Source: an uncultured Prevotella sp.
GTDB lineage: Bacteria > Bacteroidota > Bacteroidia > Bacteroidales > Bacteroidaceae
Length of the DNA: 64,000 bases
Reading direction: 5' to 3'
Assembly (NCBI GenBank): GCA_900548745.1
Contig: URLQ01000001.1
Span: forward strand, 1-64,000
Both the position numbers and the translations under genes were made by a program. Each line of letters begins with the position of its first letter. The stretch's first letter is position 1. Under the pieces are notes generated by a model, which was not told the origin of the DNA, did no database searches, and worked only from the letters and a program-made list of their open reading frames with translations. Below, one piece after another: positions 9,010-17,039 of this stretch.

Positions 9010-11445
9010 ATGAAATTGTCAGATCTGAAAACCGGAGAAAAAGGTGTTATCGTAAAGGTATTAGGACACGGAGGGTTCCGCAAGAGAATAGTAGAGATGG
9101 GATTCATCAAAGGACAAATCGTGGAAGTTCTGTTGAATGCTCCTCTTCGCGACCCTGTGAAATACAAGATAATGGGATATGAAGTGTCGCTCAGACATAA
9201 TGAGGCGGCAATGATAGAAATCATGTCTGTAGAGGAAGCAAGAAGCATTGACAAAGAGAAGCATACTGCCGAAAACAACAATGACGAAGAAGCCGTCATT
9301 GACAACAACTTCAACAAAGAAGACGAACAAGAAGAACCGTTAGAGAAAAAACTACATGAAGCTGCACTGAAAAAAAGAAAGAAGATAAATGTGGCCCTCG
9401 TAGGCAACCCTAACTGCGGAAAGACTTCCCTGTTCAACTATATTTCCGGTGCTCACGAACGTGTAGGAAACTACTCTGGAGTAACCGTTGACGCCAAGGA
9501 GGGACACGCAAACTTTGAAGGATACGAGTTCAATATTACTGATCTGCCAGGCACTTATTCCCTTTCGGCATACAGTCCAGAGGAACTGTACGTCAGAAAA
9601 GAGATTATCGACAAGACTCCAGATATCATCATCAATGTCATAGACTCAAGCAATCTGGTAAGAAACCTTTATCTTACCACCCAGCTTGTGGACATGAACC
9701 AGAGAATCATCTGTGCCCTGAACATGTATGACGAGTTTGAGGAAAGAGGCGACAAGCTGAATACGGACACGCTCGGCAGACTGTTCGGCGTGCCTATGGT
9801 GCCGACCGTCTTCCGCACAGGACGTGGAGTAAAGGAACTGTTCCACAGAATCATCAATATGTATGAGGATCAGGACAACACCTACAGACACATCCATATC
9901 AACCACGGCAAGGACATCGAAGAAGGCATCGACAGAGTGAAAGAGCTCATACAGAAAGATGAGCAGATAAGATACAAATACTCAACAAGATACCTCGCCA
10001 TCAAACTGTTGGAGATGGACAAGAATACAGAAGAGTTTGTCAATACTCTGCCTAACGCCAAAGAGGTAATGGAAGCAAGAGACAGGGAAGCCGTAAGAAT
10101 AAAGGAGGAAGTGAAGGAAGACAGCGAGACTGCCATCATGAACGCCAAATACGGATTCATCAACGGAGCGCTGAAAGAGGCAGAATACGAAACCGGAGAC
10201 AAACAGGACACGTATCAGACCACCCACGTGATTGACAAAATAATAACAAACAAATATCTCGGATTCCCACTGTTCTTCCTGTTGCTCTACGTCATGTTCC
10301 AGGTTACCTTCTCCATAGGACAATATCCGATGGACTGGATAGATGCCGGTGTAGGAATGCTTGGCGACTGGATAAGCAGCAACATACCAGAGGGACCACT
10401 TAAAGCCATGCTTGTGGATGGTATCATCGGCGGTGTGGGAGCAGTAATCGTATTCCTGCCACAGATTCTCATCCTCTATGCCATCATCTCGTTCATGGAA
10501 GACAGCGGATATATGGCACGCGCGGCATTCATCATGGACAAGCTGATGCACAAGATGGGACTTCACGGCAAATCCTTCATCCCCCTCATCATGGGCTTCG
10601 GATGCAACGTGCCTGCCATAATGGCAACAAGAACCATAGAGAGCAGACGAAGCAGACTGATAACGATGCTTATCCTTCCGTTCATGAGCTGTTCGGCAAG
10701 ACTGCCTATCTACATCATGATAACAAGCACCTTCTTCGCACTTAAATACAGAAGCGTAATCATGATTTCCCTCTACGCCATAGGCATCATCATGGCCATC
10801 ATCATGAGCAGACTATTCAGCAAATGGCTTGTAAAGAGTGAAGACGTACCATTCGTCATGGAGCTACCGCCCTATCGTTTCCCTACCGCCAAGGCGATAA
10901 TGAGACACACATGGGAGAAAGGGAAACAGTATCTCAAGAAGATGGGAGGCATCATCCTCGTGGCAAGCATCATAGTCTGGGCATTAGGATATTTTCCCCA
11001 CAACGACGACCTTACCATGCAGCAGCAACAGGAACAGAGCTACATCGGAAGGATAGGAAAAACCGTAGAACCGGTGTTCCGTCCGCAGGGCTTCGACTGG
11101 AAGCTCTCTGTAGGACTGATTTCCGGAGTAGGAGCAAAAGAGATTGTTGCATCCACAATGGGAGTGCTTTATTCCGGCGACGAAACGGTGGCAGACGACA
11201 GCGAGGCAGACAATGCCAAATATGAATACCTGTACAAGAAGATGTCGGCAGACGGTGTAACGCCGCTGATAGCATTCTGCTACCTGCTCTTTGTCCTGCT
11301 CTACTTCCCTTGTCTTGCCACGATAGTGGCGATAAAAAACGAGTCGGGAAGCTGGAAGTGGGCATTATTTACAGCCTTCTACACAACGGCTGTAGCATGG
11401 TTCGTGTCGGCAGCAGTATATCAGATAGGACTGCTGTTCACGTAA
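9010..11445 (+). CDS. feoB: FeoA-FeoB fusion, ferrous iron transporter
   Basis: An 811-residue inner-membrane Fe(II) importer. Residues 1-75 are a FeoA (SH3-like) domain (MKLSDLKTGEKGVIVKVLG). A charged linker rich in Glu and Lys follows (about 75-120). The FeoB GTPase domain starts at ALVGNPNCGKTSLFNYISG (G1) and continues with NYSGVTVDAKEG (G2), DLPGTYSLS (G3) and ALNMYDE (G4-like). The C-terminal half is the Gate-type membrane region with GFGCNVPAIMATRTI and the GVGAKEIVASTMGVLY motif. Such FeoA-FeoB fusions are common in Bacteroidota. A possible operator lies upstream. Confidence 0.95.
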   Translation: MKLSDLKTGEKGVIVKVLGHGGFRKRIVEMGFIKGQIVEVLLNAPLRDPVKYKIMGYEVSLRHNEAAMIEIMSVEEARSIDKEKHTAENNNDEEAVIDNNFNKEDEQEEPLEKKLHEAALKKRKKINVALVGNPNCGKTSLFNYISGAHERVGNYSGVTVDAKEGHANFEGYEFNITDLPGTYSLSAYSPEELYVRKEIIDKTPDIIINVIDSSNLVRNLYLTTQLVDMNQRIICALNMYDEFEERGDKLNTDTLGRLFGVPMVPTVFRTGRGVKELFHRIINMYEDQDNTYRHIHINHGKDIEEGIDRVKELIQKDEQIRYKYSTRYLAIKLLEMDKNTEEFVNTLPNAKEVMEARDREAVRIKEEVKEDSETAIMNAKYGFINGALKEAEYETGDKQDTYQTTHVIDKIITNKYLGFPLFFLLLYVMFQVTFSIGQYPMDWIDAGVGMLGDWISSNIPEGPLKAMLVDGIIGGVGAVIVFLPQILILYAIISFMEDSGYMARAAFIMDKLMHKMGLHGKSFIPLIMGFGCNVPAIMATRTIESRRSRLITMLILPFMSCSARLPIYIMITSTFFALKYRSVIMISLYAIGIIMAIIMSRLFSKWLVKSEDVPFVMELPPYRFPTAKAIMRHTWEKGKQYLKKMGGIILVASIIVWALGYFPHNDDLTMQQQQEQSYIGRIGKTVEPVFRPQGFDWKLSVGLISGVGAKEIVASTMGVLYSGDETVADDSEADNAKYEYLYKKMSADGVTPLIAFCYLLFVLLYFPCLATIVAIKNESGSWKWALFTAFYTTAVAWFVSAAVYQIGLLFT

Positions 11446-11483
11446 GACAACTGTCCGCACAGTTCACAGCAGCCAAAAGCGTA

Positions 11484-11538
11484 ACTTCATTTGATGAGAC
11501 ACAAACAGAAATGTCATGTGCATTCTCATCAATGAAGT
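11484..11538. promoter_or_regulatory. long hairpin between feoAB and the alcohol dehydrogenase
   Basis: ACTTCATTTGATGAGA (11484-11499) faces TCTCATCAATGAAGT (11524-11538), a 15-bp stem with one bulged T and a 24-base loop. There is no T-run on either side, so it is not a standard intrinsic terminator. It may be a processing or regulatory hairpin between the two iron-related genes. Confidence 0.55.
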
Positions 11539-11603
11539 ATAAATGAAAGAAACAAAACGTGATAAATTCACAATATTCAAACAAACTAACCAAAAAAAAC
11601 ATT

Positions 11604-12758
11604 ATGATTAACAGATTTATCCTAAACGAAGTATCATACTTCGGACCGGGAGCAAGAAAAGAGCTTCCTACAGTAGTAAAGAGCCGCGGTTTCAAGAAAG
11701 CCCTCGTTGTAACAGACAAAGGACTGATGAAGTTCGGCGTGGCAAAGATGGTTCTCGACGTTCTTGACGAAGCCAACATACCTTACGAAGTATACGATGA
11801 CGTTAAGCCAAACCCAACAGTAACCAACGTTACAAACGGAGTGGAAGCCTGCAAGAAGGCAGAAGCAGACTTTATCGTTGCCATCGGCGGTGGTTCTTCT
11901 ATGGACACTGCCAAAGGAATAGGTATTGTATGCACCAATCCAGAGTTCGCCGATGTAGTATCATTGGAAGGCGTTGCAGACACAAAAAACAAATGTCTGC
12001 CAATCATTGCCCTTCCTACAACTGCCGGAACAGCAGCCGAGACAACAATCAACTATGTAATCATCGACGAGAAGCGTCAGCAGAAGATGGTCTGTGTTGA
12101 CCCTAACGATATTCCTGCCGTTGCCATCATCGATGCCGAACTGATGTACTCCCTGCCAAAGGGACTTACCGCAGCAACAGGTATGGACGCCATGACGCAT
12201 GCCATTGAAGGTCTTATAACCAAGGCAGCATGGGAGATGAGCGACATGTTCGAGATAAAGGCCATTGAGATGATACACAAATATCTGCCGGTGGCAGTAA
12301 ATGACCCTACAAATCCTGAGGGAAGAAACGGCATGGCTGTCGCACAGTATATTGCCGGCATGGCATTCTCCAATGTCGGTTTAGGTGTAGACCACGGCAT
12401 GGCTCACCCAATGAGTGCCCTGCACGATGTACCACACGGAGTGGCTTGTGCCATTCTACTCCCTACGGTAATGCGCTTCAATATGCCGGTGAGCATCAAG
12501 AAGTATGTGGAGATAGCAAAGGCCGTAGGTGTTTACGAGGCAGGCATGACCGACGAACAGGCTGCAGAGGCCGCTTGCAACGAAATAGAGAACCTGTCGA
12601 AACTCGTAGGCATTCCTCAGCATCTGACCGAACTTGGCATCAAGGAAGAAGACATTCCTGCTCTTGCCGAACAGGCTATAACAGATGTTTGCACTCCGGG
12701 CAATCCTCGTCCTGTAACGAAAGAGGATATTCTCAACCTGTACAAAACGATTCTGTAA
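11604..12758 (+). CDS. fucO: iron-containing alcohol dehydrogenase, FucO-like lactaldehyde reductase
   Basis: 384-residue group III Fe-dependent alcohol dehydrogenase; in the FucO branch it reduces L-lactaldehyde to 1,2-propanediol with NADH. The NAD-binding motif GGGSSMDTAKG is at about residues 97-107. The iron ligands are visible in the segment after ATGMDAMTHAIEG and in VDHGMAHPMSALHDVPHG (three His). An in-frame GTG 45 bases upstream is rejected because MINRFILNEVSYFGPGA matches the family's N-terminus. The exact substrate (lactaldehyde or another short alcohol/aldehyde) cannot be settled from sequence; no fucose genes are nearby. Confidence 0.88.
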   Translation: MINRFILNEVSYFGPGARKELPTVVKSRGFKKALVVTDKGLMKFGVAKMVLDVLDEANIPYEVYDDVKPNPTVTNVTNGVEACKKAEADFIVAIGGGSSMDTAKGIGIVCTNPEFADVVSLEGVADTKNKCLPIIALPTTAGTAAETTINYVIIDEKRQQKMVCVDPNDIPAVAIIDAELMYSLPKGLTAATGMDAMTHAIEGLITKAAWEMSDMFEIKAIEMIHKYLPVAVNDPTNPEGRNGMAVAQYIAGMAFSNVGLGVDHGMAHPMSALHDVPHGVACAILLPTVMRFNMPVSIKKYVEIAKAVGVYEAGMTDEQAAEAACNEIENLSKLVGIPQHLTELGIKEEDIPALAEQAITDVCTPGNPRPVTKEDILNLYKTIL

Positions 12759-12805
12759 TCGAATATAAAAAGAAATCAGCAACGACAGATACTGATAAAT
12801 CCAAC

Positions 12806-12840
12806 AAGAAGTCTCCTGTCTCTGGGAGACTTCTTTCTTT
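12806..12840 (+). terminator. terminator of the alcohol dehydrogenase gene
   Basis: AAGAAGTCTCC (12806-12816) pairs with GGAGACTTCTT (12825-12835), followed by a T-rich tail. Confidence 0.8.
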
Positions 12841-12862
12841 TCCGCCTTTCACAGACAGACAT

Positions 12863-12898
12863 AAAAAAAGAGAGAAAGGCACACAACCCTTCTCTCTT
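12863..12898 (-). terminator. terminator of rpsP
   Basis: AGAGAGAAAGG (from 12869) faces CCTTCTCTCT (to 12898). On the minus strand the stem is followed by seven T residues (complement of A at 12863-12869). Confidence 0.7.
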
Positions 12899-12924
12899 CT
12901 CTTTTCTTACTTATCGACTGAGAA

Positions 12925-13452
12925 TTACTCTGCAGCAGCCTCTTCAGCTGGAGCTTCCTCTGTAGCAGCCTCAGCAGCCTTAGCAGCTTCTGCCTCAGCC
13001 TTCTTCTCAGCTACTTTCTTAGCGATAGCTTCGTTAACCTTCTTCTCCTCAGCAAGGCTCTTGTCGTAAGCGGCCTTCTTCTCCTTTGCCAATGTCTCAC
13101 GCAAAGCGTCGAGACCCTTCTGCTTGTCAGCCTTCCATGCATCGAACTTGGTCTGAGCTGCAGCCTCATCGAATGCACCCTTCTTAACACCGCCACGGAG
13201 ATGCTTCATCATGTAAACACCTTCACGCTTAAGGATGTTGCGAACAGTATCTGTTGGCTGTGCACCAACCTCTACCCAATAAAGAGCACGATCAAAATTC
13301 AAATCTACTGTGGCAGGATTAGTGTTTGGATTATAAGTACCAATCTTTTCAGTAAACTTTCCATCACGTGGAGCTCTAACGTCAGCGATTACGATGCTGT
13401 AGAAGGCATAGCCCTTACGGCCACCGCGCTGTAATCTGATTTTTGTTGCCAT
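12925..13452 (-). CDS. rpsP: 30S ribosomal protein bS16 with long C-terminal tail
   Basis: Small-subunit protein needed for 30S assembly. The canonical S16 core is in the first 80 residues ([50 protein letters not shown]). About 95 further residues form a Lys/Ala/Glu-rich, probably helical tail ending in repeated AEEA-type segments; total length is 175 residues, about twice that of E. coli S16. Such tails occur across Bacteroidota. The gene has its own promoter motif (13510-13517) and a terminator. Confidence 0.96.
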   Translation of the reverse strand: MATKIRLQRGGRKGYAFYSIVIADVRAPRDGKFTEKIGTYNPNTNPATVDLNFDRALYWVEVGAQPTDTVRNILKREGVYMMKHLRGGVKKGAFDEAAAQTKFDAWKADKQKGLDALRETLAKEKKAAYDKSLAEEKKVNEAIAKKVAEKKAEAEAAKAAEAATEEAPAEEAAAE

Positions 13453-13509
13453 TTTTAATTATTTATTTTTTTAGGTTTGAATTTAATGTCATTATCGCGT
13501 AATGACATG

Positions 13510-13517
13510 CAAAGGTA
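13510..13517 (-). promoter_or_regulatory. -7 promoter element for rpsP
   Basis: Minus strand TACCTTTG, 58 bases upstream of the rpsP start. Confidence 0.6.
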
Positions 13518-13638
13518 TCTCTTTTTTATTGAACACGAAACACCTCACCTCCTCAATTATATATTATTTAAGTAATTTAACAATATAAATATCACCACAA
13601 AACAAGTCGTTCTACTTAAAATCACATTCTTTGCCCCA

Positions 13639-13792
13639 CTTATATTATAGCTTTTTCCACCTTATATTATTTATATAGAACCAGAAAGTCGGCAACTTCC
13701 ATGAAGCGACCAAGGGACTTACAAACAGAAAGTAGGTAACTTTCCAATAGAAAGTCGGTAACTTTCTCATAGAAATTACGTAACTTTCTAAA
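13639..13792. repeat. 22-bp tandem repeat array between rpsP and a secreted protein gene
   Basis: Five units start at 13683, 13705, 13727, 13749 and 13771, exactly 22 bp apart. The best copies read AGAAAGTCGGTAACTTTC plus four variable bases; unit 2 is strongly decayed. Each unit is palindromic (GAAAGT / ACTTTC around five bases). Two further units of different sequence, each containing TTATATTAT (13640 and 13662), stand in the same 22-bp phase upstream. The remaining intergenic DNA (13453-13638 and 13793-13965) is AT-rich with only promoter motifs. The array at 49825 has a closely related unit. Confidence 0.88.
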
Positions 13793-13870
13793 AACGGTAC
13801 TTTTTACGAGTGTTTTTACTTCATTAAAATTTAATAACCGGAAATACTTTTCTGTTAGATTGAAAAGATA

Positions 13871-13878
13871 TAATTTTG
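13871..13878 (+). promoter_or_regulatory. -7 promoter element for the small secreted protein
   Basis: TAATTTTG, 87 bases upstream of the ATG at 13966. The gene also has a purine-rich ribosome-binding stretch (AAGGAAAGGAAAC). Confidence 0.55.
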
Positions 13879-13965
13879 CAGCGTTGGAGAAAATAATTTC
13901 ACCGCTTGGCGGATGGCCATACGATAAACGAACCATTAAAACAAGTTAAAGGAAAGGAAACACAA

Positions 13966-14379
13966 ATGAGAAAGATTATCATTTCAGCCGTCGCAATGGC
14001 TGCTTTATGCTTTTCTGTAGACGCAATGGCGCAGAACACAGTACAGAAAATCAACACCCTGACGACCCAGTGCGACAAGACAAAGAAAGAATGCAAGAAA
14101 GCAGCTAAAAGCTGCAAGTCAACGGTTGATGCCGTCACATCGGCAACATCTCAGACAAAATCATGCTGCAAACAGACCCGGAAGGCTGCCAAAGCAGAAC
14201 TGAAGGAGTCAAAGAAAGCCATCAAAACAGAATTGAAGCGAGCCAAGAAGTTGACTAAAGCGGAGTTGAAAGGTGCGAAAGCAGAGCTTAAGTCTACAAA
14301 GATGGCAGCCAACGCCAATTTGAAGACAGCAGAGAAACTGACAAAACAGATAGTTAATTCAGCTAAAAAGTCATATTAA
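13966..14379 (+). CDS. small secreted Lys- and Cys-rich protein, unknown function
   Basis: 137 residues. MRKIIISAVAMAALCFSVDAMAQ is a clear signal peptide with AMA-Q cleavage. The mature part is very basic: five Cys between about residues 35 and 75 (QCDKTKKECKKAAKSCKS, SCCKQ), then an Ala/Lys/Leu heptad-like region (KAELKESKKAIKTELKRAK, KAELKGAKAELKSTK) likely to form one long amphipathic helix. I do not recognise a family. The good promoter, ribosome-binding stretch and terminator support a real, separately transcribed gene. An upstream in-frame start at 13906 is rejected because it would precede the signal peptide by 20 residues. Confidence 0.8.
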   Translation: MRKIIISAVAMAALCFSVDAMAQNTVQKINTLTTQCDKTKKECKKAAKSCKSTVDAVTSATSQTKSCCKQTRKAAKAELKESKKAIKTELKRAKKLTKAELKGAKAELKSTKMAANANLKTAEKLTKQIVNSAKKSY

Positions 14380-14414
14380 CAAGTCGCAGAACGACAGTCG
14401 AAACAGATTTAAAG

Positions 14415-14448
14415 CAAAGGCTGCAGAGATATTCTCCTGCAGCCTTTG
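14415..14448. terminator. bidirectional terminator between convergent genes
   Basis: CAAAGGCTGCAG (14415-14426) pairs perfectly with CTGCAGCCTTTG (14437-14448) around a 10-base loop. It sits between a plus-strand gene and the convergent lytic transglycosylase. Confidence 0.75.
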
Positions 14449-14498
14449 TCTTATCCTTTCCCGAAGCAGCAACCTGGCTTCAGAGTATTGCCAACAGA

Positions 14499-15770
14499 CT
14501 AAATATGATATTTATACTTCTTAGTGGCACGACGTGGAGTCATACCTCCCGTCCCATAATCAGCAGCTCCGTCGTCAGTCACCGACGGACCGGTATACTG
14601 TGTGCCACGGTATTGTGCATAGCGTTGGCGGATACGGTCTACATAATCCACGGTTTCGCTTCCACGCATATAGCCGTATCTTACAACCGGGTCGTTATAA
14701 TACTGCGGCTGCTGCAGTTTCAACACATATGGCGCCACATGACTCCAGCGACGAGGGTTTCCACCATACTTCGATGTCAGAGCCATAGCATCCCTGACAT
14801 GGTTGGCACCTCCGTTATAACTTGCCAGGACGAAGCATCGTCTTTCTTCAGCAGAAGGTATGTCGCGGAAATGTCCCGACAGCTCCGCAAGAAGTCTTAC
14901 AGCCGCTTCCACGCTCTTCTCCGGGTTGGTCATCTCCGAACGTGGAAGTCCGAGATGGTCAGCCGTAGAAGGCATTATCTGCATCAGTCCGCAGGCTCCT
15001 GCCCATGAGCGCGCATTGGGGTCGAAGCAAGACTCCTGATAGCTTTGTGCCGCAAGCAGTCTCCAGTCCCATCTTGCCATTGGAGCATAGCGTCGGAAAA
15101 GGTGGTCATACCTTGATATCACCCCACCCTTTCTGTCAAGGAACGGAGCATAGACATGTCGCCTTACGCTTCTGGCAGAGAAGAGGAAGCGTTCCTCCTT
15201 CTTCACCTGCTCCATCATGGAGGGGGAATACCATTTGTCGATGAGCGAGGCAAGTTCCGTACTGCCTTTTCCTACCGCCCATTGCGTATTTTGGGAATCC
15301 ACTCCCGCTCCACAGAAAAGCAACCGGGAACAGAACTTCTTGGTCTTCGGCAACATATACATTATCATGTCCGCCTCTCCTTTTTCCAGACGGTCCACCA
15401 TCTCCGCAGTATCTTTACACAATTCCACACGCAGCGACACCCCTAACTTCTGTGCAAACTTCTCGCACAGCAGATACTGTGTACCCACTCCATGACCATG
15501 ATAGTCGAAATAGGTGTCAGGTCCCGACATGGTCAGTACTATCATCTCGCCGTTAGACACTATGTCGTCTACAGAAAACAGTCCGTCGTCTGTCACCGTA
15601 TCAGCCACCACCTCTCCCCAAGGCGCAACGACACGCTCACTTTTTTTGCCCGTACACGAAGAGGCCGCGACGCACAATATGTAGCATAATGAAGCACCAA
15701 GCATAATATAATTATGCGATTTGAAGGGATTGGTAATATTTTGATACCACATGGCAAATAGCTTTCTCAT
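14499..15770 (-). CDS. MltF-like membrane-bound lytic murein transglycosylase
   Basis: Cleaves the MurNAc-GlcNAc bond of peptidoglycan with 1,6-anhydro product. 423 residues: an N-terminal membrane segment with a lipobox-like AASSC (Cys near residue 39), a solute-binding-like domain (about 65-190, with the SBP motif DMIMYMLPKT), and a C-terminal SLT domain (about 230-370). The catalytic Glu is in QSYQESCFDPNA (near 248), followed by GLMQIMPSTA and LASYNGGANHV. This two-domain order is that of MltF. The start is uncertain: ATGs at 15752 and 15704 would give shorter signal regions. Confidence 0.88.
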   Translation of the reverse strand: MRKLFAMWYQNITNPFKSHNYIMLGASLCYILCVAASSCTGKKSERVVAPWGEVVADTVTDDGLFSVDDIVSNGEMIVLTMSGPDTYFDYHGHGVGTQYLLCEKFAQKLGVSLRVELCKDTAEMVDRLEKGEADMIMYMLPKTKKFCSRLLFCGAGVDSQNTQWAVGKGSTELASLIDKWYSPSMMEQVKKEERFLFSARSVRRHVYAPFLDRKGGVISRYDHLFRRYAPMARWDWRLLAAQSYQESCFDPNARSWAGACGLMQIMPSTADHLGLPRSEMTNPEKSVEAAVRLLAELSGHFRDIPSAEERRCFVLASYNGGANHVRDAMALTSKYGGNPRRWSHVAPYVLKLQQPQYYNDPVVRYGYMRGSETVDYVDRIRQRYAQYRGTQYTGPSVTDDGAADYGTGGMTPRRATKKYKYHI

Positions 15771-15820
15771 TACAAAGAATATTTATACTAAAATCATTTA
15801 CTGCAATCAGCAATAATATA

Positions 15821-15828
15821 CAAAGATA
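15821..15828 (-). promoter_or_regulatory. -7 promoter element for the lytic transglycosylase
   Basis: Minus strand TATCTTTG, 51 bases upstream of the gene. Confidence 0.55.
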
Positions 15829-15860
15829 CACCTTTTCTTGCAGATATTACAATAAATCGC

Positions 15861-15868
15861 TAATTTTG
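15861..15868 (+). promoter_or_regulatory. -7 promoter element for the his operon
   Basis: TAATTTTG on the plus strand. If it serves hisG (ATG at 16151) the leader is about 275 bases and contains the inverted-repeat region at 15945-16076. Confidence 0.45.
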
Positions 15869-15944
15869 CGTTGATTTTATAAATCATATACGGTCAATAT
15901 GGGTTGACAGCCGTATGTCATGCTCTTTCACCGGGGACATGCTG

Positions 15945-16076
15945 ACAGTAGAAAAAATAGACGAGCAGACAAGTAGACAAGGGAATCTGCATTACTTGTA
16001 TAAGGTTTGCGAACAGCGTTTATCAAGGAAAACCAATATCCTTGTCAACTCGTATCCTTGTCAACCCGTCTACTGT
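15945..16076. repeat. imperfect inverted repeat in the hisG leader
   Basis: The left arm runs from ACAGTAGA (15945) through GACAAGTAGACAAGG (to 15982). The right arm carries two direct copies of TCCTTGTCAAC (from 16039 and 16055) and ends CGTCTACTGT (to 16076). The arms pair in blocks (ACAGTAG/CTACTGT, GACAAGG/CCTTGTC) around about 57 bases. I see no histidine-rich leader peptide, so a classical his attenuator is not supported. It may be a leader structure or a small dispersed repeat. Confidence 0.5.
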
Positions 16077-16150
16077 TGAGCAAGTTGAATACTGGCGAAA
16101 ACAGAAATTAAGGAATATATATACACAATACACAAAAAGAATAAAAGAAC

Positions 16151-17002
16151 ATGATTAGAATTGCTGTTCAGTCAAAGGGTCGTCTGGCGGACGACACAAT
16201 GTATCTGCTTGATGAAGCAGACATAAAAATCAACGCGAAGCGGAGAACACTGCTCGTACAGTCGTCAAACTTCCCTCTCGAAGTGCTCTATCTGAGAGAC
16301 GACGACATTCCGCAGAGCGTAAGCACCGGGGTGGCAGACCTCGGCATTGTGGGAGAAAACGAATACGTGGAGCGAGGCGGAAAAGCAGAAATCGTAAAGC
16401 GTCTTGGATTCAGCAAATGCAGACTCTCTCTTGCCATTCCCAAAGCCCTGGAATACAACGGACTGGAATGGTTTAACGGAAAGAAGATTGCTACATCATA
16501 TCCTGTGATATTGCATGAGTTTCTTGAGAAGAACAATATAAAGGCAGAGATACACGTCATAACGGGAAGTGTGGAGATCAGTCCGGGCATCGGACTGGCT
16601 GATGCGATATTCGATATCGTAAGCAGCGGCTCAACACTGGTAAGCAACAATCTGAAAGAGGTGGAAGTGGTGATGAAGAGCGAGGCTCTGCTCATAGCCA
16701 ACAAAAGTCTTTCTGACGAAAAGCGCACCATTCTCAACCAGATGCTATTCCGTTTTGAGGCGGTGATGAATGCCGTGGACAAGAAATATGTGAGGATGAA
16801 CGCTCCGAAAGCAAGTCTGAGAGCCATAATAGAAGTGTTGCCCGGACTGAAGAGTCCCACCATCATTCCTCTGGCTGATGACGACTGGTGCTCTATCCAT
16901 ACCGTGCTCGACGAGAAACGCTTCTGGGAGATAATCGGCAAGCTGAAGGAACTTGGAGCACAAGGAATACTCGTCACTCCGATAGAGAAGATGATTCTCT
17001 GA
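16151..17002 (+). CDS. hisG: ATP phosphoribosyltransferase, long form
   Basis: First step of histidine synthesis: ATP + PRPP to phosphoribosyl-ATP. 283 residues with the catalytic domains (IAVQSKGRLADDT, GVADLGIVGENEY) and the PRPP-binding loop GSVEISPGIGLADAIFDIVSSGSTL (around 137-160). A C-terminal ACT-like regulatory domain (about 210-283) marks the HisZ-independent long form, normally feedback-inhibited by histidine. Followed at 37 bases by hisD. Confidence 0.96.
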   Translation: MIRIAVQSKGRLADDTMYLLDEADIKINAKRRTLLVQSSNFPLEVLYLRDDDIPQSVSTGVADLGIVGENEYVERGGKAEIVKRLGFSKCRLSLAIPKALEYNGLEWFNGKKIATSYPVILHEFLEKNNIKAEIHVITGSVEISPGIGLADAIFDIVSSGSTLVSNNLKEVEVVMKSEALLIANKSLSDEKRTILNQMLFRFEAVMNAVDKKYVRMNAPKASLRAIIEVLPGLKSPTIIPLADDDWCSIHTVLDEKRFWEIIGKLKELGAQGILVTPIEKMIL

Positions 17003-17039
17003 CAACAGCCTCAACAATTCAAACAAATAGATATGCAGC

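Noticed and set aside
13639..13792. CRISPR array
   Set aside because: The units are contiguous 22-mers without unique spacers, and no cas genes are present.
15915..16078. A 54-codon frame in the hisG leader as a possible leader peptide
   Set aside because: It has single His codons only, no ribosome-binding stretch, and overlaps the inverted repeat.
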